6,460 nucleotides of DNA, from assembly GCF_938036805.1 (NCBI RefSeq), contig NZ_CALHWC010000009.1, forward strand, positions 1 through 6,460. Reading direction: 5' to 3'. Numbering within the stretch: the first letter of the stretch is position 1; the number at the start of each line of letters is the position of its first letter. A program made the translations under genes and the position numbers. The notes beneath the pieces were generated by a model, which saw nothing but the letters and a program-made list of their open reading frames with translations, did not search any database and was not told the DNA's origin. This DNA is from an uncultured Streptococcus sp. (lineage in GTDB: Bacteria > Bacillota > Bacilli > Lactobacillales > Streptococcaceae). Of this stretch, positions 1 to 6,338 are shown piece by piece.

Positions 1-2741
1 TGGTGACCGGTCTGTCTGGTTCGGGCAAGTCCAGTCTGGCTTTTGACACCCTCTACGCTGAGGGTCAGCGCCGCTATGTGGAGAGTTTGTCGGCCTATGC
101 TCGGCAGTTTTTGGGCAATATGGAAAAGCCGGATGTGGATTCAATCGATGGTCTCAGCCCGGCTATTTCCATCGATCAGAAGACAACCAGTAAAAATCCC
201 CGCTCAACAGTGGGAACAGCTACCGAAATCAATGACTACTTGCGCCTGCTCTATGCTCGTGTCGGAACGCCCTACTGTGTCAATGGCCACGGGGCTATCA
301 AGGCTTCGTCTGTTGAGCAGATTGTCGACAAGGTCTTGGAATTGCCAGAGCGTCAGCGGCTGCAGATTTTAGCGCCAGTCATTCGCAAGAAAAAGGGCCA
401 GCATAAGACCGTTTTTGACAAGATTCAGAAAGATGGTTATGTCCGAGTGCGCGTGGATGGGGATGTCTACGATGTAACGGAAGTGCCAGAGCTATCCAAG
501 AGTAAGCAGCATGATATTGAGGTCGTGGTGGACAGAATTGTTATCAAGGAAGGGGTGCGCAGCCGTCTTTTTGACTCGGTCGAAGCAGCTCTGCGGATTG
601 CTGAGGGCTATGTAGTGATTGACACTATGGATGGTCAAGAGCTGCTCTTTTCTGAACACTATGCCTGTCCAGTTTGTGGCTTTACGGTGCCAGAGCTAGA
701 GCCGCGACTCTTTTCTTTCAATGCGCCTTTTGGCTCCTGTCCGGACTGTGATGGTCTGGGGGTTAAGCTGGAGGTGGATCTAGATGTGGTTGTGCCAGAA
801 GCTGGCAAGACCTTGCGCGAAGGAGCGCTAGCGCCTTGGAATCCCATCTCCTCCAACTATTATCCGCAGATGCTGGAGCAGGCGATGGCAGCCTTTGGCA
901 TTGATATGGACAAGCCTTTTGAGGATCTGACTGAGGAAGAAAAGCAGCTGATTTTCTTTGGCTCAGATGGGCGGGAGTTCCATTTCCACTATGAAAATGA
1001 ATTTGGTGGCGTGCGCGATATTGACATTCCTTTTGAGGGAGTTGTCACTAATATCAATCGTCGCTACCATGAGACCAATAGTGATTTTACTCGGACGCAG
1101 ATGCGGGCTTATATGAATGAGCTGACTTGCGTGGCTTGCCACGGATATCGACTCAGTCCTCAGGCCTTGTCGGTCAAGGTTGGCGGCGAAGATGGCCTGC
1201 ATATCGGTGAGATTTCAGACTTGTCCGTTGCAGATCATTTGCTTCAGTTGGACAAGCTTAGCTTGACTGACAATGAAGCTACAATCGCGCGGCCGATTCT
1301 CAAGGAAATTCATGACCGCCTGACCTTCCTCAATAACGTTGGTCTCAATTATCTAACCTTGTCTCGCTCGGCTGGGACTTTATCAGGGGGTGAGAGCCAG
1401 CGGATTCGCTTGGCGACCCAGATCGGCTCGAACTTGAGTGGTGTCCTCTATATTCTAGACGAGCCTTCTATTGGCTTGCACCAGCGTGACAATGACCGCC
1501 TAATTGCCAGCCTCAAGAAGATGCGTGACTTGGGCAATACCCTCATCGTGGTTGAGCACGATGAGGACACCATGCGGGAGGCTGACTGGCTGATTGATGT
1601 GGGACCAGGAGCCGGTGTTTTTGGTGGAGAAATCGTCGCAGCTGGCACTCCTGAGCAAGTAGCTAGGAGCAAGAAATCTATCACAGGCCAATACCTGTCA
1701 GGTAAGCGCGAAATCCCAGTACCATTGGAACGCCGAGTAGGCAATGGCCGCTTTATCGAAGTGACTGGTGCTCAGGAAAATAACTTGCAGAATATCACGG
1801 CTAGATTCCCCTTGGGTAAATTCATCGCTGTGACAGGAGTTTCTGGGTCTGGTAAGTCAACGCTGGTCAATTCTATCCTTAAAAAGGCCATTGCTCAGAA
1901 ACTCAACCGCAATTCTACTAAACCAGGTAAGTTCAAGAAAATCAGCGGCATTGAGCATGTGGACAGGTTAATTGATATTGACCAAAGTCCGATTGGTCGG
2001 ACACCGCGCTCTAATCCGGCCACCTATACTGGAGTTTTTGACGACATTCGCGATCTGTTTGCCAAGACCAATGAAGCCAAGATTCGCGGCTACAAGAAGG
2101 GCCGTTTCAGCTTTAACGTCAAGGGTGGCCGTTGTGAGGCTTGCTCGGGTGATGGGATTATCAAGATTGAGATGCACTTCCTGCCTGACGTCTATGTGGC
2201 CTGCGAGGTCTGTCACGGCACCCGCTATAATAGCGAGACTTTGGAAGTCCACTACAAGGAAAAGAATATCGCTCAGGTTCTGGACATGACGGTCAATGAT
2301 GCAGTGGAATTCTTCCAGCATATTCCCAAGATTGCCCGCAAACTCCAGACCATCAAGGATGTGGGACTAGGCTATGTGACTCTAGGGCAGCCAGCCACGA
2401 CCTTGTCAGGTGGTGAAGCCCAGCGGATGAAGCTGGCTAGCGAGCTTCACAAGCGCTCGACTGGTAAGTCCTTCTATATCTTGGATGAGCCGACGACAGG
2501 GCTTCATACAGAGGACATTGCGCGTTTGCTCAAGGTTTTAGCTCGCTTCGTGGACGATGGCAATACAGTCCTCGTCATTGAGCACAATTTGGACGTTATC
2601 AAGACAGCTGATCATATCATCGACCTAGGACCAGAAGGCGGTGTCGGTGGTGGAACCATCATTGCCACGGGGACACCGGAAGAAGTCGCTGCTAATTCAG
2701 CCAGCTATACCGGCCAGTACTTGAAAGGCAAGCTGAAATAA
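1..2741 (+). CDS. uvrA: UvrABC excinuclease subunit A (5'-truncated by window)
   Basis: UvrA is the damage-scanning ATPase of nucleotide excision repair. As a dimer it finds distorted DNA, loads UvrB and then leaves. The reading frame is open from the window edge, and position 3 is the first complete codon, not the true start. By family knowledge about 30 N-terminal residues are missing, so the 912 visible residues imply a full length near 942, normal for UvrA. In visible numbering, the first ATPase half has Walker A GLSGSGKSS (3-11), a zinc module with Cys222, 225, 246 and 249, a further CxxC at 376/379, signature LSGGESQR from 460 and Walker B with Asp486-Glu487. The second half has Walker A GVSGSGKST (612-620), zinc cysteines 711, 714, 734 and 737, signature LSGGEAQR from 801, Walker B Asp828-Glu829 and switch His861. 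All key residues are intact. It ends at TAA 2739-2741 and is followed by a terminator. Its promoter lies outside the window. Confidence 0.98.
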   Translation, partial: VTGLSGSGKSSLAFDTLYAEGQRRYVESLSAYARQFLGNMEKPDVDSIDGLSPAISIDQKTTSKNPRSTVGTATEINDYLRLLYARVGTPYCVNGHGAIKASSVEQIVDKVLELPERQRLQILAPVIRKKKGQHKTVFDKIQKDGYVRVRVDGDVYDVTEVPELSKSKQHDIEVVVDRIVIKEGVRSRLFDSVEAALRIAEGYVVIDTMDGQELLFSEHYACPVCGFTVPELEPRLFSFNAPFGSCPDCDGLGVKLEVDLDVVVPEAGKTLREGALAPWNPISSNYYPQMLEQAMAAFGIDMDKPFEDLTEEEKQLIFFGSDGREFHFHYENEFGGVRDIDIPFEGVVTNINRRYHETNSDFTRTQMRAYMNELTCVACHGYRLSPQALSVKVGGEDGLHIGEISDLSVADHLLQLDKLSLTDNEATIARPILKEIHDRLTFLNNVGLNYLTLSRSAGTLSGGESQRIRLATQIGSNLSGVLYILDEPSIGLHQRDNDRLIASLKKMRDLGNTLIVVEHDEDTMREADWLIDVGPGAGVFGGEIVAAGTPEQVARSKKSITGQYLSGKREIPVPLERRVGNGRFIEVTGAQENNLQNITARFPLGKFIAVTGVSGSGKSTLVNSILKKAIAQKLNRNSTKPGKFKKISGIEHVDRLIDIDQSPIGRTPRSNPATYTGVFDDIRDLFAKTNEAKIRGYKKGRFSFNVKGGRCEACSGDGIIKIEMHFLPDVYVACEVCHGTRYNSETLEVHYKEKNIAQVLDMTVNDAVEFFQHIPKIARKLQTIKDVGLGYVTLGQPATTLSGGEAQRMKLASELHKRSTGKSFYILDEPTTGLHTEDIARLLKVLARFVDDGNTVLVIEHNLDVIKTADHIIDLGPEGGVGGGTIIATGTPEEVAANSASYTGQYLKGKLK

Positions 2742-2763
2742 TATTGTTATCGTTTTAAAACAC

Positions 2764-2798
2764 AAATCCCTCACGAGGCTAGCCTAATGAGGGATTTT
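2764..2798. terminator. Shared terminator between convergent uvrA and usp
   Basis: A perfect 10-bp stem pairs AAATCCCTCA (2764-2773) with TGAGGGATTT (2788-2797). The 14-nt loop contains the palindrome AGGCTAGCCT. The + strand continues with a short T run (2795-2798), and the - strand reads ATTTGTGTTTT after the stem. Both U tracts are modest, so it could work in both directions. The hairpin starts 22 bp after the uvrA stop and about 50 bp beyond the usp stop. Its position between two convergent genes supports a shared role. Confidence 0.8.
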
Positions 2799-2849
2799 AA
2801 CTTGCATTTATGGGTGAAGCAGGGCATTAAAACTGCTTACCTGGTGGGT

Positions 2850-3305
2850 TTAGAATGTTTTTTCTTTGTCACGAACGACTAGTAAGTCCACTTTCGCGTG
2901 GCGGAGGATATATTCGGATGATGATCCGACTAGGAGGCGTTCAAAGGCGTTGAGACCAGTAGCCCCGACCATAATCAAGTCGACCTTGTGTTCGTCAGGG
3001 ATGTCAGTCGCAAGGAGGGTTTTGGGATTGCCCAATTCAATGACGATATCAACGTATTTAATCCCTGCTTTTTGCGCCTTTTCCTTGTACTCTGTCATCA
3101 ACTTTTGTGCTTCTTCTTGGAGGTCTTCGTAGACCTCAGCATCGAAGGTTGAAACGCTTTGAAGAGCCCGTGTATCAATTACATGAGCAATCGTCAGGCG
3201 AGAAGCATTTCTCAGCGCCACATTGACACCTTTCTCAAAAGCGAGTTCTGCTTCGCGAGAGCCGTCAACAGCGACCATGATATTTTCATATTTTTGTTGA
3301 GTCAT
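2850..3305 (-). CDS. UspA-family universal stress protein, ATP-binding type
   Basis: This is a 151-residue single-domain universal stress protein, the usual size for the family and expected to be a cytoplasmic dimer. The N-terminus IMVAVDGS (9-16) gives the first beta strand and nucleotide-contacting Asp14. Near the C-terminus GATG (114-117), nine residues, then GS (127-128) match the G-2x-G-9x-G(S/T) phosphate-binding pattern of the ATP-binding (MJ0577-like) branch. It ends with the typical strand VDLLVVRD. The ATG at 3305 is supported by GGAGGT at 3312-3317 on the - strand, about 6 nt upstream. It is transcribed alone, convergent with uvrA and divergent from the aminotransferase gene. Such proteins usually bind ATP and help survival in stress or stationary phase; the specific role here cannot be read from sequence. 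The leader carries a striking inverted repeat, listed separately. Confidence 0.93.
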   Translation of the reverse strand: MTQQKYENIMVAVDGSREAELAFEKGVNVALRNASRLTIAHVIDTRALQSVSTFDAEVYEDLQEEAQKLMTEYKEKAQKAGIKYVDIVIELGNPKTLLATDIPDEHKVDLIMVGATGLNAFERLLVGSSSEYILRHAKVDLLVVRDKEKTF

Positions 3306-3325
3306 AAAGCTACCTCCATCTTTTG

Positions 3326-3342
3326 TCGAATCTTAGATTCGA
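3326..3342. repeat. 17-bp perfect inverted repeat in usp leader
   Basis: TCGAATCT (3326-3333) and AGATTCGA (3335-3342) are exact reverse complements around a single central T (3334). The repeat lies between the inferred usp -10 (3363-3368) and its ribosome binding site (3312-3317), so roughly at +13 to +30 of the transcript. The one-base centre is too tight for a simple RNA hairpin, although a shorter stem with a larger loop could form. The shape suits a DNA operator for a dimeric regulator. I do not recognise it as the site of a known streptococcal factor. Confidence 0.6.
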
Positions 3343-3362
3343 GTTCTTATGTCTTTACCTAT

Positions 3363-3391
3363 ATTGTAAACCTTTTCAGAAAAAAAGTAAA
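3363..3391 (-). promoter_or_regulatory. Promoter for usp
   Basis: Read on the - strand, TTTACT (3391-3386, 4/6 to the -35 consensus) is followed by a 17-bp spacer and TACAAT (3368-3363, 5/6 to the -10 consensus). Transcription would start near 3355, giving a leader of about 50 nt before the ATG at 3305. The spacer contains TTTTCTGAAAA, matching the core of a CodY box. Confidence 0.65.
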
Positions 3392-3501
3392 GCTGCAAAT
3401 GAAATTCAGAAATCAAGTGAAATTATTGTGATGGATACGTGTATTTTCCTAAGTTATAAGATATATTTTAATTCAAACGAGCTTTCCCAAATTCTTCCTG
3501 A

Positions 3502-3530
3502 TTGTCAATCTTTTTTTCTGGTGGTATAAT
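3502..3530 (+). promoter_or_regulatory. Strong extended -10 promoter for the aminotransferase gene
   Basis: The -35 is TTGTCA (3502-3507, 5/6 match). A 17-bp spacer with a seven-T tract (3511-3517) follows, then a perfect TATAAT (3525-3530) preceded by TGG, which makes an extended -10. Transcription should start near 3537, giving a leader of about 25 nt. The rest of the 256-bp gap (about 3392-3501) is AT-rich, and I see no gene or clear structure there. Confidence 0.85.
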
Positions 3531-3561
3531 AAAATCATTCAGATGAATTGAGGAAAATAGG

Positions 3562-4776
3562 ATGAAAGAATTTAATAAGTCCAGCAAACTGGAGCATGTA
3601 GCCTATGATATTCGTGGACCGGTGTTGGATGAAGCGATGCGGATGCGGACCAACGGAGAAAAAATTCTCCGCCTGAACACGGGAAATCCAGCTGAATTTG
3701 GCTTTACCGCTCCAGACGAGGTCATTCATGATTTGATTATGAATGCGCGTGATAGTGAGGGTTACTCTGATTCTAAGGGGATTTTCTCAGCCCGTAAGGC
3801 CATTATGCAGTATTGCCAGCTCAGAAATTTCCCTAATGTTGATATCGATGACATTTATCTGGGAAATGGAGTCAGCGAGCTAATTGTCATGTCCATGCAG
3901 GGCTTACTTGATGACGGGGACGAGGTGCTGGTGCCGATGCCAGATTACCCGCTCTGGACGGCGGCAGTCAGTCTAGCTGGTGGGAATGCTGTTCACTATG
4001 TCTGTGATGAGCAGGCAGAATGGTATCCAGATATTGACGACATCAAGTCAAAAATTACCTCTAATACCAAGGCTATCATTATCATTAACCCTAACAACCC
4101 AACAGGAGCACTTTATCCTGACGACCTTTTGTTAGAGATTGTGGAAATTGCGCGCCAAAATAATCTCATTATCTTCGCGGACGAAATCTATGACCGCATG
4201 GTCATGGATGGGCATGTCCATACGCCAGTTGCTAGTCTGGCTCCTGACCTCTTCTGTGTCAGCATGAATGGTCTTTCCAAGTCCCACCGAATCGCTGGTT
4301 TCCGTGTCGGTTGGATGGTGCTATCTGGTCCTAAGAATCATGTTAAGGGTTATATCGAAGGACTAAATATGCTCTCCAATATGCGCTTGTGCTCCAACGT
4401 CTTGGCCCAGCAGGTTGTGCAAACATCGCTTGGAGGTCACCAGTCGGTGGACGAATTACTTCTGCCGGGTGGTCGGATTTATGAGCAAAGGAATTTCATC
4501 TATCAAGCTATTCAGGAGATTCCGGGTCTGTCAGCTGTGAAGCCTAAAGCTGGCCTTTACATCTTCCCGAAAATCGATCGGAACATGTACCGCATCGATG
4601 ATGATGAGCAGTTTGTCTTGGATTTTCTCAAGCAGGAAAAAGTCCTCCTTGTCCATGGCCGAGGCTTTAACTGGCAAGAACCAGATCATTTCCGGATTGT
4701 CTATCTGCCACGGGTGGATGAGCTAGCTCAAATCCAAGAAAAAATGACGCGCTTCCTGCATCAATACCGCAGATAA
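3562..4776 (+). CDS. alaA: AlaA-type alanine/glutamate-pyruvate aminotransferase
   Basis: This is a 404-residue fold-type I PLP aminotransferase (class I/II). From memory it aligns almost end to end with Escherichia coli AlaA (405 residues), the main transaminase making alanine from pyruvate with glutamate as amino donor. Shared landmarks are SSKLEHVAYDIRGPVLDEA near the start, GNGVSELI, PDYPLWTAAVSLAGG, NPNNPTGA (176-183, Asn179 near the PLP ring), ADEIYD (206-211, Asp207 to the pyridine nitrogen, Tyr210), the Schiff-base Lys240 in GLSKSHR, and Arg378 in HFRIVYLPR for the substrate carboxylate. No catalytic residue is missing. The ATG at 3562 has GAGGA at 3550-3554, 7 nt upstream. The gene has its own promoter and two hairpins behind it, so it appears monocistronic. 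It is often annotated alaT or aspC in streptococci. Sequence alone does not prove exact substrate preference. Confidence 0.92.
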   Translation: MKEFNKSSKLEHVAYDIRGPVLDEAMRMRTNGEKILRLNTGNPAEFGFTAPDEVIHDLIMNARDSEGYSDSKGIFSARKAIMQYCQLRNFPNVDIDDIYLGNGVSELIVMSMQGLLDDGDEVLVPMPDYPLWTAAVSLAGGNAVHYVCDEQAEWYPDIDDIKSKITSNTKAIIIINPNNPTGALYPDDLLLEIVEIARQNNLIIFADEIYDRMVMDGHVHTPVASLAPDLFCVSMNGLSKSHRIAGFRVGWMVLSGPKNHVKGYIEGLNMLSNMRLCSNVLAQQVVQTSLGGHQSVDELLLPGGRIYEQRNFIYQAIQEIPGLSAVKPKAGLYIFPKIDRNMYRIDDDEQFVLDFLKQEKVLLVHGRGFNWQEPDHFRIVYLPRVDELAQIQEKMTRFLHQYRR

Positions 4777-4795
4777 GCATAAAATACAAGTCATA

Positions 4796-4843
4796 AACCG
4801 TTTAAAACAAATTCATCTTAGAATTGTTTTAAATGGTTTTTTT
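4796..4843 (+). terminator. Rho-independent terminator of the aminotransferase gene
   Basis: A 15-bp stem pairs 4796-4810 with 4824-4838 (AACCGTTTAAAACAA with TTGTTTTAAATGGTT, one G-U pair). Its 13-nt loop is followed by a T run at 4837-4843. It starts 20 bp after the stop codon. The stem is AT-rich but long and nearly perfect. Confidence 0.9.
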
Positions 4844-4858
4844 GATGAAGTGATTTTT

Positions 4859-4908
4859 TTCGCTATCATTAAATTCTGAATCTTTCAGAATTGTAGCGAA
4901 TTTTTTTT
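4859..4908 (+). terminator. Second, two-part terminator-like hairpin before codY
   Basis: The outer stem TTCGCTA (4859-4865) pairs with TAGCGAA (4894-4900). Inside it AATTCTGAA (4872-4880) pairs perfectly with TTCAGAATT (4884-4892) across a 3-nt loop. A 6-nt left and 1-nt right internal loop separates the two. Eight T residues follow (4901-4908). It has the form of an intrinsic terminator, only 15 bp beyond the first T run and just upstream of the codY promoter. It probably insulates codY from readthrough. Confidence 0.75.
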
Positions 4909-4916
4909 CAATACAC

Positions 4917-4941
4917 AATTTTCAGATAATTATTGAAAATT
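4917..4941. promoter_or_regulatory. CodY box, with overlapping second half-match
   Basis: AATTTTCAGATAATT (4917-4931) matches the established CodY consensus AATTTTCWGAAAATT at 14 of 15 positions. A second, weaker match (11 of 15, with GAAAATT intact) occupies 4927-4941 and contains the -35 hexamer of the codY promoter. Bound CodY would block RNA polymerase, so negative autoregulation is the likely reading. The match is seen directly; the regulatory effect is inferred from family knowledge. Confidence 0.85.
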
Positions 4942-4961
4942 TCGGTCGATTATGATACAAT
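4933..4961 (+). promoter_or_regulatory. Promoter for codY-pncA
   Basis: The -35 is TTGAAA (4933-4938, 5/6). A 17-bp spacer is followed by TACAAT (4956-4961, 5/6), preceded by TGA as an extended -10. The start is expected near 4968, leaving a short leader of about 20 nt that contains the ribosome binding site GAGGT (4978-4982). Confidence 0.85.
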
Positions 4962-4988
4962 CAAGGAGACTAAATACGAGGTAAATGT

Positions 4989-5777
4989 ATGGCAAAACTA
5001 TTAGAAAAAACAAGGAAGATTACTTCTATCTTGAAACGTTCAGAAGAGCAACTTCAGGAGGAACTTCCTTACAATGCGATCACTCGCCAGCTTGCTGATA
5101 TTATTCATTGCAATGCCTGCATCATCAACAGCAAGGGCCGTCTTTTGGGTTATTTCATGCGCTACAAGACAAATAATGATCGTGTAGAAGCCTTTTTCCA
5201 AGACAAGACATTCCCCAAAGAATATGTCCAAGAAGCAAACATGGTGTATGAGACGGAGGCTAATCTGCCTGTAACTCACGATTTGACCATTTTTCCAGTG
5301 GAAACCAAGGATGAATTTCCAGATGGTTTGACTACTATCGCACCGATTCATGTTTCAGGAATTCGCTTGGGCTCGCTGATTATCTGGCGCAATGATAAAG
5401 AATTTTTGGATGACGATTTGATTTTGGTCGAGATTGCCAGCACAGTGGTCGGTATTCAGCTGCTTAACTTCCAGCGGGAAGAAGATGAGAAGAACATCCG
5501 CCGCCGGACAGCTGTGACTATGGCGGTCAATACTCTGTCTTACTCAGAGCTAAGAGCTGTTTCAGCTATTCTGGGAGAGCTCAATGGCAATGAAGGGCAA
5601 CTGACGGCTTCTGTCATTGCCGACCGCATCGGGATTACCCGCTCAGTTATTGTCAATGCTTTGCGTAAGCTGGAAAGTGCGGGAATTATTGAAAGCCGCT
5701 CGCTGGGAATGAAAGGGACTTATCTGAAAGTCCTGATTCCAGATGTTTTTGAGGAAATTAAAAAGAGGGACTACTAA
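4989..5777 (+). CDS. codY: GTP/branched-chain amino acid-responsive global repressor CodY
   Basis: CodY is a cytoplasmic DNA-binding regulator that, when bound to branched-chain amino acids, represses amino-acid uptake and synthesis genes. In lactococci, and apparently streptococci, it does not need GTP. The 262 residues are full length. The N-terminus LLEKTRKITSILKRS is the family hallmark and fixes the ATG, which has GAGGT 6 nt upstream. A GAF ligand domain covers about 1-155. By-eye alignment puts Arg65 and Phe75-Pro76 at the isoleucine-pocket positions Arg61 and Phe71-Pro72 of Bacillus subtilis CodY. A helical linker (about 160-190) leads to the C-terminal winged helix. Its helix-turn-helix is at about 207-228, with GITRSVIVNALRKLESAGII followed by ESRSLGMKGTYLKV, nearly unchanged across the family. 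The promoter is overlapped by a CodY box, so it probably represses itself. Its stop codon overlaps the pncA start. Confidence 0.98.
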   Translation: MAKLLEKTRKITSILKRSEEQLQEELPYNAITRQLADIIHCNACIINSKGRLLGYFMRYKTNNDRVEAFFQDKTFPKEYVQEANMVYETEANLPVTHDLTIFPVETKDEFPDGLTTIAPIHVSGIRLGSLIIWRNDKEFLDDDLILVEIASTVVGIQLLNFQREEDEKNIRRRTAVTMAVNTLSYSELRAVSAILGELNGNEGQLTASVIADRIGITRSVIVNALRKLESAGIIESRSLGMKGTYLKVLIPDVFEEIKKRDY

Positions 5778-6334
5778 TGGCTAAAGCACTGATTTCCATT
5801 GATTATACAGTTGATTTTGTTGCAGATGAGGGTAAGTTAACAGCAGGAGCGCCGGCTCAGGCGATTTCTGAAGCTATTGCTCAAGTGACCGAGGCGGCAT
5901 TTGATCGAGGCGACTATATCTTCTTTACTATTGATGCCCATGATGAAAATGACGCCTTTCACCCAGAAAGCAAGCTTTTTCCGCCCCACAATATCAAGGG
6001 AACGAGCGGGCGCAATCTTTACGGGCCTTTGGCTGATTTTTATGAGAAGCATCAAGCAGACTCTCGGGTCTTTTGGATGGATAAGCGTCATTATTCTGCT
6101 TTTTCTGGCACGGATTTAGATATTCGATTGCGAGAAAGAAAGGTGGATACGGTCATTTTGACTGGAGTCTTGACGGATATTTGCGTCCTGCATACGGCGA
6201 TCGATGCCTATAATCTAGGTTATCAGATCCAAGTGATAGAGCCGGCTGTGGCTTCTTTGTCAGAGGAAAATCACAAATTTGCCTTAAACCACTTGCAAAA
6301 TGTCCTGGGTTCGACTATAATAAATACAATTTAA
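5777..6334 (+). CDS. pncA: Nicotinamidase (isochorismatase-like cysteine hydrolase)
   Basis: PncA hydrolyses nicotinamide to nicotinate and ammonia, feeding the salvage route to NAD in the cytoplasm. It also activates pyrazinamide-type amides. The 185-residue protein has the complete catalytic triad Asp9 (SIDYTVDF), Lys103 (MDKRHYSAF) and Cys136 (TGVLTDICVLHTA). Metal-ligand residues are Asp53 and His55 (TIDAHDEND) and His71 (FPPHN). These match the numbering I recall for the pneumococcal PncA structure, which favours nicotinamidase over a generic isochorismatase. The ATG at 5777 shares its A with the last base of the codY TAA. GAGGG (5765-5769) inside codY lies 7 nt upstream. The overlap implies co-transcription, probable translational coupling and shared CodY control. 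The last codons overlap a promoter for the next transcription unit. Confidence 0.93.
   Translation: MAKALISIDYTVDFVADEGKLTAGAPAQAISEAIAQVTEAAFDRGDYIFFTIDAHDENDAFHPESKLFPPHNIKGTSGRNLYGPLADFYEKHQADSRVFWMDKRHYSAFSGTDLDIRLRERKVDTVILTGVLTDICVLHTAIDAYNLGYQIQVIEPAVASLSEENHKFALNHLQNVLGSTIINTI
6293..6321 (+). promoter_or_regulatory. Promoter inside the 3' end of pncA, driving the T-box unit
   Basis: TTGCAA (6293-6298, 4/6 to -35) is followed by exactly 17 bp and a perfect TATAAT (6316-6321). Both lie within pncA coding sequence. Transcription would start near 6328, only about 10 nt before the first paired base of the T-box stem I. That is the expected geometry for a leader riboswitch. It gives the downstream gene expression independent of codY-pncA. 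Confidence 0.75.
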
Positions 6335-6338
6335 AAGT

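Noticed and set aside
3..5. GTG at position 3 as the uvrA start codon
   Set aside because: It encodes the Val directly before the first Walker A motif. UvrA proteins carry about 30 residues ahead of it, so the gene continues upstream of the window.
1448..1744. 98-codon open frame on the - strand inside uvrA
   Set aside because: It lies opposite the conserved first Walker B region of uvrA, has no convincing ribosome binding site, and its composition is a codon shadow of uvrA.
1968..2321. 117-codon open frame on the - strand, with a 105-codon + frame (1972-2289) over the same uvrA segment
   Set aside because: Both overlap the second zinc module of uvrA, which is certain coding sequence. Neither shows a recognisable protein or a start signal.
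2817..2838. Hairpin AAGCAG/CTGCTT just beyond the usp stop
   Set aside because: It is only 6 bp with a 10-nt loop and no T tract on either strand. The stronger hairpin at 2764-2797 better explains termination.
3159..3529. Two + strand open frames (90 and 68 codons) running from usp antisense into the intergenic region
   Set aside because: One is mostly antisense to usp; the other starts at a TTG without a ribosome binding site. Their sequences are low-complexity and cross two well-supported promoters.
3534..3549. Possible CodY box near the aminotransferase transcription start
   Set aside because: Only 9 of 15 positions match and the GAAAATT half is broken. ATTCAGATGAAT is merely a 5-bp dyad.
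4880..4894. Possible third CodY box upstream of codY (TTTCAGAA)
   Set aside because: About 10 of 15 positions match, and the similarity is explained by the perfectly paired arm of the second terminator hairpin.
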